Positions 60,940 to 64,000 of a stretch of DNA of 64,000 bases are shown piece after piece. Source of the DNA: Providencia hangzhouensis (GTDB lineage Bacteria; Pseudomonadota; Gammaproteobacteria; Enterobacterales; Enterobacteriaceae); contig NZ_CP135052.1 of NCBI RefSeq assembly GCF_029193595.2, forward strand, positions 2,108,001 through 2,172,000, given 5' to 3'. Under the pieces are notes generated by a model that saw only the letters and a list, made by a program, of their open reading frames with translations, did no database searches and was not told the DNA's origin. Made by a program: the position numbers and the translations under genes. Position 1 is the stretch's first letter. The number at the start of each line of letters is the position of its first letter.

Positions 60940-61291
60940 CTTCATTCCTCTTATTGCATCCCTGCGAGTTAACCAGACCGATTCCACTACATACAGGACA
61001 TTCACCAATGCGCTCATCGTTTTCATTAAGCATATGTCCATGACAACAATTCTTGCATTCTAGGTTTTTTGCTTTTTCTGTGGCTCTAAGTTGTAAGTTC
61101 TTAGGAATCAGTGATACATCTTTAAGGTAGCCTTGGGATATAAGCTTTTCTGCCATTTTTCCTACAGCTACTGGAAGTATTCGATCACCATCCCAGTAGC
61201 CTTTAGAGTCAAGTGATGACTTTTCAATATCCCATCGGAATAAAACTGCTGGCGCTAAATAGTTCAATTCGCGTTTGTTTAACTTTGACAT
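60932..61291 (-). CDS. Phage protein with DnaJ-type zinc ribbon
   Basis: This 119-residue protein has a C-terminal CKNCCHGHMLNENDE and then CPVCSGIGLV, a CxxC...CxxCxGxG pattern like the DnaJ cysteine-rich repeats. The N-terminal part (LNKRELNYLAPAVLFRWDIEK) is unrecognised. Similar small antitermination-type or Roi-like early proteins exist in lambdoid phages. The ATG at 61291 has AGGAG eight bases upstream. Confidence 0.68.
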   Translation of the reverse strand: MSKLNKRELNYLAPAVLFRWDIEKSSLDSKGYWDGDRILPVAVGKMAEKLISQGYLKDVSLIPKNLQLRATEKAKNLECKNCCHGHMLNENDERIGECPVCSGIGLVNSQGCNKRNEDD

Positions 61292-61333
61292 ATATCTATC
61301 TCCTGTTTGCATCCTTGCAAATATATCCTTTGG

Positions 61334-62140
61334 TTAATAATCGTTGCTGTAATAAATCTCATCAGCGTCAGATTCATCTAAAACTAACAAGCTACCACCG
61401 TAATAAAGCGCACCAACAAGGCGCTCAAACTCAGAACGGAACTGAACAACTTGCTTACCAAGCGTGTCATGGTATTCAAGCTCACCAGCGTATAGGCTGT
61501 AAACTGGATACCCATCATGCATAACTGCTACGTCTTCACGCATTTCTCTAGTGGTTTTTTGATGGAAGCTAAGGTAGGTATCGCACTGATGATATTTTTC
61601 TTTGCTTCTATGGCTGTATGGAGAGTCGCTAGCTGGCTCTTTCTCCAAACCGATATGAAAAAATCCTTTTTCCCATGTATATTCTCCCTCGGAAATAATC
61701 ACTAGTGGTCTTCCCCAGCCCTCATGAGCCGCTTCCTCTTGATATTGATCTACGTATGCCTTCCAAAGGTCAGATGCTTTGATATATTTTGGAATTTCAT
61801 GTGATTTGATAAATTTCAATACCAAATCTTTCATGCCGCTAACCATTTGCTCGCTGACACCATTCATTTCCCATTGGCTAGAAAGCTCTTTAGCCATTAA
61901 TAGGTTATATTTAGGCAGGTCGACCACTTCACTAATATTTTCTGGAAGCGCTGATTCAAGAGCTTTTTTAACTCGATCTGGAAAACTACCCCAACTGAAA
62001 GTATCTTTAATTGCTTTCTCATAAAGGCTTTTAACATGAGTGCGGATCATTTCTGCATACTCAGGTGATTTTTCAAATTCAGAGCAATGTTTTGCAATAT
62101 CATTTGCCAAGCTATCAGCAATAGTATTGTTATCTTTCAT
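61334..62140 (-). CDS. Phage protein of unknown function
   Basis: This 268-residue soluble protein has no signal peptide or membrane helix. Features seen are a helical N-terminal third, an aromatic-rich middle (EGEYTWEKGFFHIGLEKEP) and an acidic end (LLVLDESDADEIYYSNDY). It lies between the Dam-type methyltransferase (41 bp away) and the zinc-ribbon gene. I cannot assign a family. Confidence 0.6.
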   Translation of the reverse strand: MKDNNTIADSLANDIAKHCSEFEKSPEYAEMIRTHVKSLYEKAIKDTFSWGSFPDRVKKALESALPENISEVVDLPKYNLLMAKELSSQWEMNGVSEQMVSGMKDLVLKFIKSHEIPKYIKASDLWKAYVDQYQEEAAHEGWGRPLVIISEGEYTWEKGFFHIGLEKEPASDSPYSHRSKEKYHQCDTYLSFHQKTTREMREDVAVMHDGYPVYSLYAGELEYHDTLGKQVVQFRSEFERLVGALYYGGSLLVLDESDADEIYYSNDY

Positions 62141-62181
62141 GGTTATTACCTAATTGGTTAGTTAAATCACATAGGGAAGGG

Positions 62182-62976
62182 TTAGTAATTCATCCACAGG
62201 CATTCTGTTCGGGTTCCAGTGCCACGACCTGCGGAAATACGGGATTGTTTTGTTACCTTTCGCCAGCTTGATAATTCATCGTTGTACAACTCTGATTCAT
62301 AGCCACTGATAGCAACCATGCCAGATACTGATTTAAGTACCTGCAGTAATTCATGGTGTTGATCGGTGGTGAGTTCAAAGTTGTAATAACGATTTCGCAT
62401 TACTCTGGTGGATGGAACATAGGGGGGATCTACATAAAACAAGGTATCAGCGCTGTCATGCTGCTTGATTAATTCAATTGCTGGTTTGTTTTCTATGATT
62501 ACACCTTGCAACCGACTGCATACAGCAGCTAGGTTTTCAGGGTATTTAGCCCAAAGGTGTGAAGCTGTTGCATACTTGCGCTTACTATCAGAGCGGAAAC
62601 CTGATGTTCCACCTGATGAAGCTGCGGAACCAAAACCCATACAAGCACGAACAACCATTCGCCTAGCGCGTTCAATAGGGTCATTGATATTTATTCTGGC
62701 CAGTTCGAATTCATCACGTGAATAGGGTGTTAAGTAGCAAGCACGTTGTAGCTGTTCATTCATTGCTTTATCACGTATCACCTGAAATAAATTAACTACC
62801 TCACTATCTAAATCGTTATAAACCTCAGCGTAGCTAGGTTCTTTTTGCATTAGAACACCAGCCGCGCCACCGAATGGTTCAACATAGCAACGGTGATCAG
62901 GGAAGTGGCTAATCACCCATTTAGCTAAGCGAAACTTGCTACCGTGGTAGCGTATTACTGGATGCTTGATAGTCAT
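62182..62976 (-). CDS. Dam-type DNA adenine methyltransferase
   Basis: This 264-residue methyltransferase has the AdoMet motif VEPFGGAAGVLMQKEPSYAE, the catalytic DPPY in LFYVDPPYVPST, and the Dam-family opening IRYHGSKFRLAKWVISHFP. The order of motifs (AdoMet then DPPY) is the alpha group that includes Dam. The recognised site is probably short, but it is not deducible by eye. The ATG overlaps the AlpA-like gene by 4 bp. Confidence 0.87.
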   Translation of the reverse strand: MTIKHPVIRYHGSKFRLAKWVISHFPDHRCYVEPFGGAAGVLMQKEPSYAEVYNDLDSEVVNLFQVIRDKAMNEQLQRACYLTPYSRDEFELARININDPIERARRMVVRACMGFGSAASSGGTSGFRSDSKRKYATASHLWAKYPENLAAVCSRLQGVIIENKPAIELIKQHDSADTLFYVDPPYVPSTRVMRNRYYNFELTTDQHHELLQVLKSVSGMVAISGYESELYNDELSSWRKVTKQSRISAGRGTGTRTECLWMNY

Positions 62977-63275
62977 TGCTTAGCCTTTTTAGCACCGGGT
63001 GCTTGTCTGGCTTGTTTTATGTTTTCTTCGTCTTCTTTGTACATGGTTGGATTGGTGATGCAGTCATCTAAATAAGCGTTTACCTCATCCAATAAGTAAA
63101 CATGCTTGCGCGGGGCTAAATAGATTTTTCTTAGAATACCTTCTTTATCACGGCTATCTAATGCCGTTCTACCCAAGCCAGTTACTTTTTTAACTAAGTC
63201 AGAAGAAATAACTTTCCCAATGGTACCGATTTCTTCTATGCCAATAATTTCTAATTTTAATGATTCTAAATTCAT
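62973..63275 (-). CDS. AlpA-like winged-helix phage protein
   Basis: This 100-residue protein has a helix-turn-helix-type segment (VISSDLVKKVTGLGRTALDSR, then KEGILRKIYLAPRKHVYLLDEVNAYLDD) like AlpA/MerR-type DNA-binding or excisionase proteins. It could be the recombination directionality factor for the nearby integrase or a regulator of the methyltransferase. The tail is Lys/Ala-rich. It lies between the RecT-type gene and the Dam-type gene. Confidence 0.65.
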   Translation of the reverse strand: MNLESLKLEIIGIEEIGTIGKVISSDLVKKVTGLGRTALDSRDKEGILRKIYLAPRKHVYLLDEVNAYLDDCITNPTMYKEDEENIKQARQAPGAKKAKQ

Positions 63276-63314
63276 AATTTCCCCTAAGGTGGGGCGAACC
63301 CCACCACAAGTTTA

Positions 63315-64000
63315 TTATTGGTATTCGTCTTTCATGTCGTTCAGCGTCAAACTGAATGAATCGAACAACTCATCGCCAAGCTTGCGTTTGTTGGCAGTAA
63401 GGAATTGAACAACCTTTTCGAATGCTGCTTTAGCTTCTGGTGAGCCACCAGCAGGCAGGCTGTTAATTTGTGCTTCAAGGTTGTTGCGTGAATCGACACG
63501 GTGATAAGCCTGTTTAGCTTTGTTGGTGAGTTCGGTATACAACGAAGTACCCATAACTGATTTGAGTTCTTCAATTTGGCTACGTATAGCTTTGAACTGT
63601 TCCAATGTTTCAGCGTTACTGATTGCTTGACGCATTTCATCAGGGTTAAATCCATCATCAACAATCTCACCTGTTATTACATTGCTATCGCCGCTGGTGG
63701 CTTCTTGATGTTGCTCAGGCTCATTTTGCTGAGTAATTTCATTGAGGCTTACGCGTTCTTTTTGTGGGGTAACATCTTTGATAGTACGCTCTTCAAGTTC
63801 ATCTGGCGTATAAACCCCCATAATCACCTCAGGGCAATACAGGCGCGACCAGTATTTAACAGCCAAGTAAGCAATTTGTTGCTTCGGCATGGTTTTCCAT
63901 AGCGGTGAGTTACGCGTTTGTACATCAGCTAAGTAAACCGGTTCACCGTATGTAATTTCCGTTTCACCTCTGAGAACTGCACCAACACGAATATATAAAC
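63315..64000 (-). CDS. recT: RecT-family single-strand annealing protein (N-terminus cut by window edge)
   Basis: About 228 C-terminal residues are visible, and the frame runs off the right edge with no start seen. The segment VGAVLRGETEITYGEP, then NSPLWKTMPKQQIAYLAVKYWSR and VIMGVYTPDELEE, matches the RecT family (YqaK/RecT type). A long Gln/Glu-rich linker and a helical C-terminal domain follow. RecT-type proteins anneal and invade with single strands during phage recombination, usually with an exonuclease encoded beside them, which would be outside the window. Confidence 0.82.
   Translation of the reverse strand, partial: LYIRVGAVLRGETEITYGEPVYLADVQTRNSPLWKTMPKQQIAYLAVKYWSRLYCPEVIMGVYTPDELEERTIKDVTPQKERVSLNEITQQNEPEQHQEATSGDSNVITGEIVDDGFNPDEMRQAISNAETLEQFKAIRSQIEELKSVMGTSLYTELTNKAKQAYHRVDSRNNLEAQINSLPAGGSPEAKAAFEKVVQFLTANKRKLGDELFDSFSLTLNDMKDEYQ

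Overview
The window looks like a chromosome segment of a Morganellaceae bacterium, most likely Providencia. The proteins are close to Escherichia coli orthologues, base composition is moderately AT-rich, and the spacers are AT-rich. Species-level naming is inference. No rRNA, tRNA, CRISPR array or insertion sequence was found.

Region 1 (1-12.1 kb) holds the end-truncated trhP/yegQ and an envelope-stress efflux operon read leftwards, mdtA-mdtB-mdtC-baeS-baeR, with overlapping genes and no mdtD. A stand-alone MHS-type MFS transporter follows.

Region 2 (12.6-34.9 kb) is housekeeping: mgtE, the polyphosphate pair ppk-ppx, speG, purM-purN, upp-uraA, hda with a CTG start, yfgD, bepA, perM, bcp, gcvR, dapA-bamC and purC. 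It ends with a complete ECF-type vitamin/metal importer (A, A, T and S subunits) led by a PPC/DUF296 protein. Three PurR operators (at purM, purC and guaB) tie much of the window to purine control.

Region 3 (35.4-44.8 kb) holds a DUF441 protein, tmcA converging on ypfN, an enterobacterial intergenic repeat in two copies, ybaN, an M15 peptidase overlapping dapE, yffB, an orphan NarP-like regulator and maeB.

Region 4 (44.8-51.3 kb) is the most interesting accessory block. It begins at a strong Fur-box match and reads ChaN-like lipoprotein, variant TonB, exported S9 oligopeptidase and TonB-dependent receptor. It looks like an iron- or haem-acquisition system with its own energiser and a secreted peptidase.

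Region 5 (51.3-56.0 kb) is xseA, guaB and guaA. A tyrosine integrase starts about 220 bp after guaA, and everything to the right edge is a prophage or integrative element inserted at the 3' end of guaA. Its genes run leftwards towards the integrase: RecT-type recombinase (cut by the window edge), an AlpA-like protein, a Dam-type and an MT-A70-type adenine methyltransferase, several small zinc-ribbon proteins, an ASCH-like protein and a terminator-insulated membrane protein. The integrase promoter region carries an unusual cluster of TGACGGTAT repeats.
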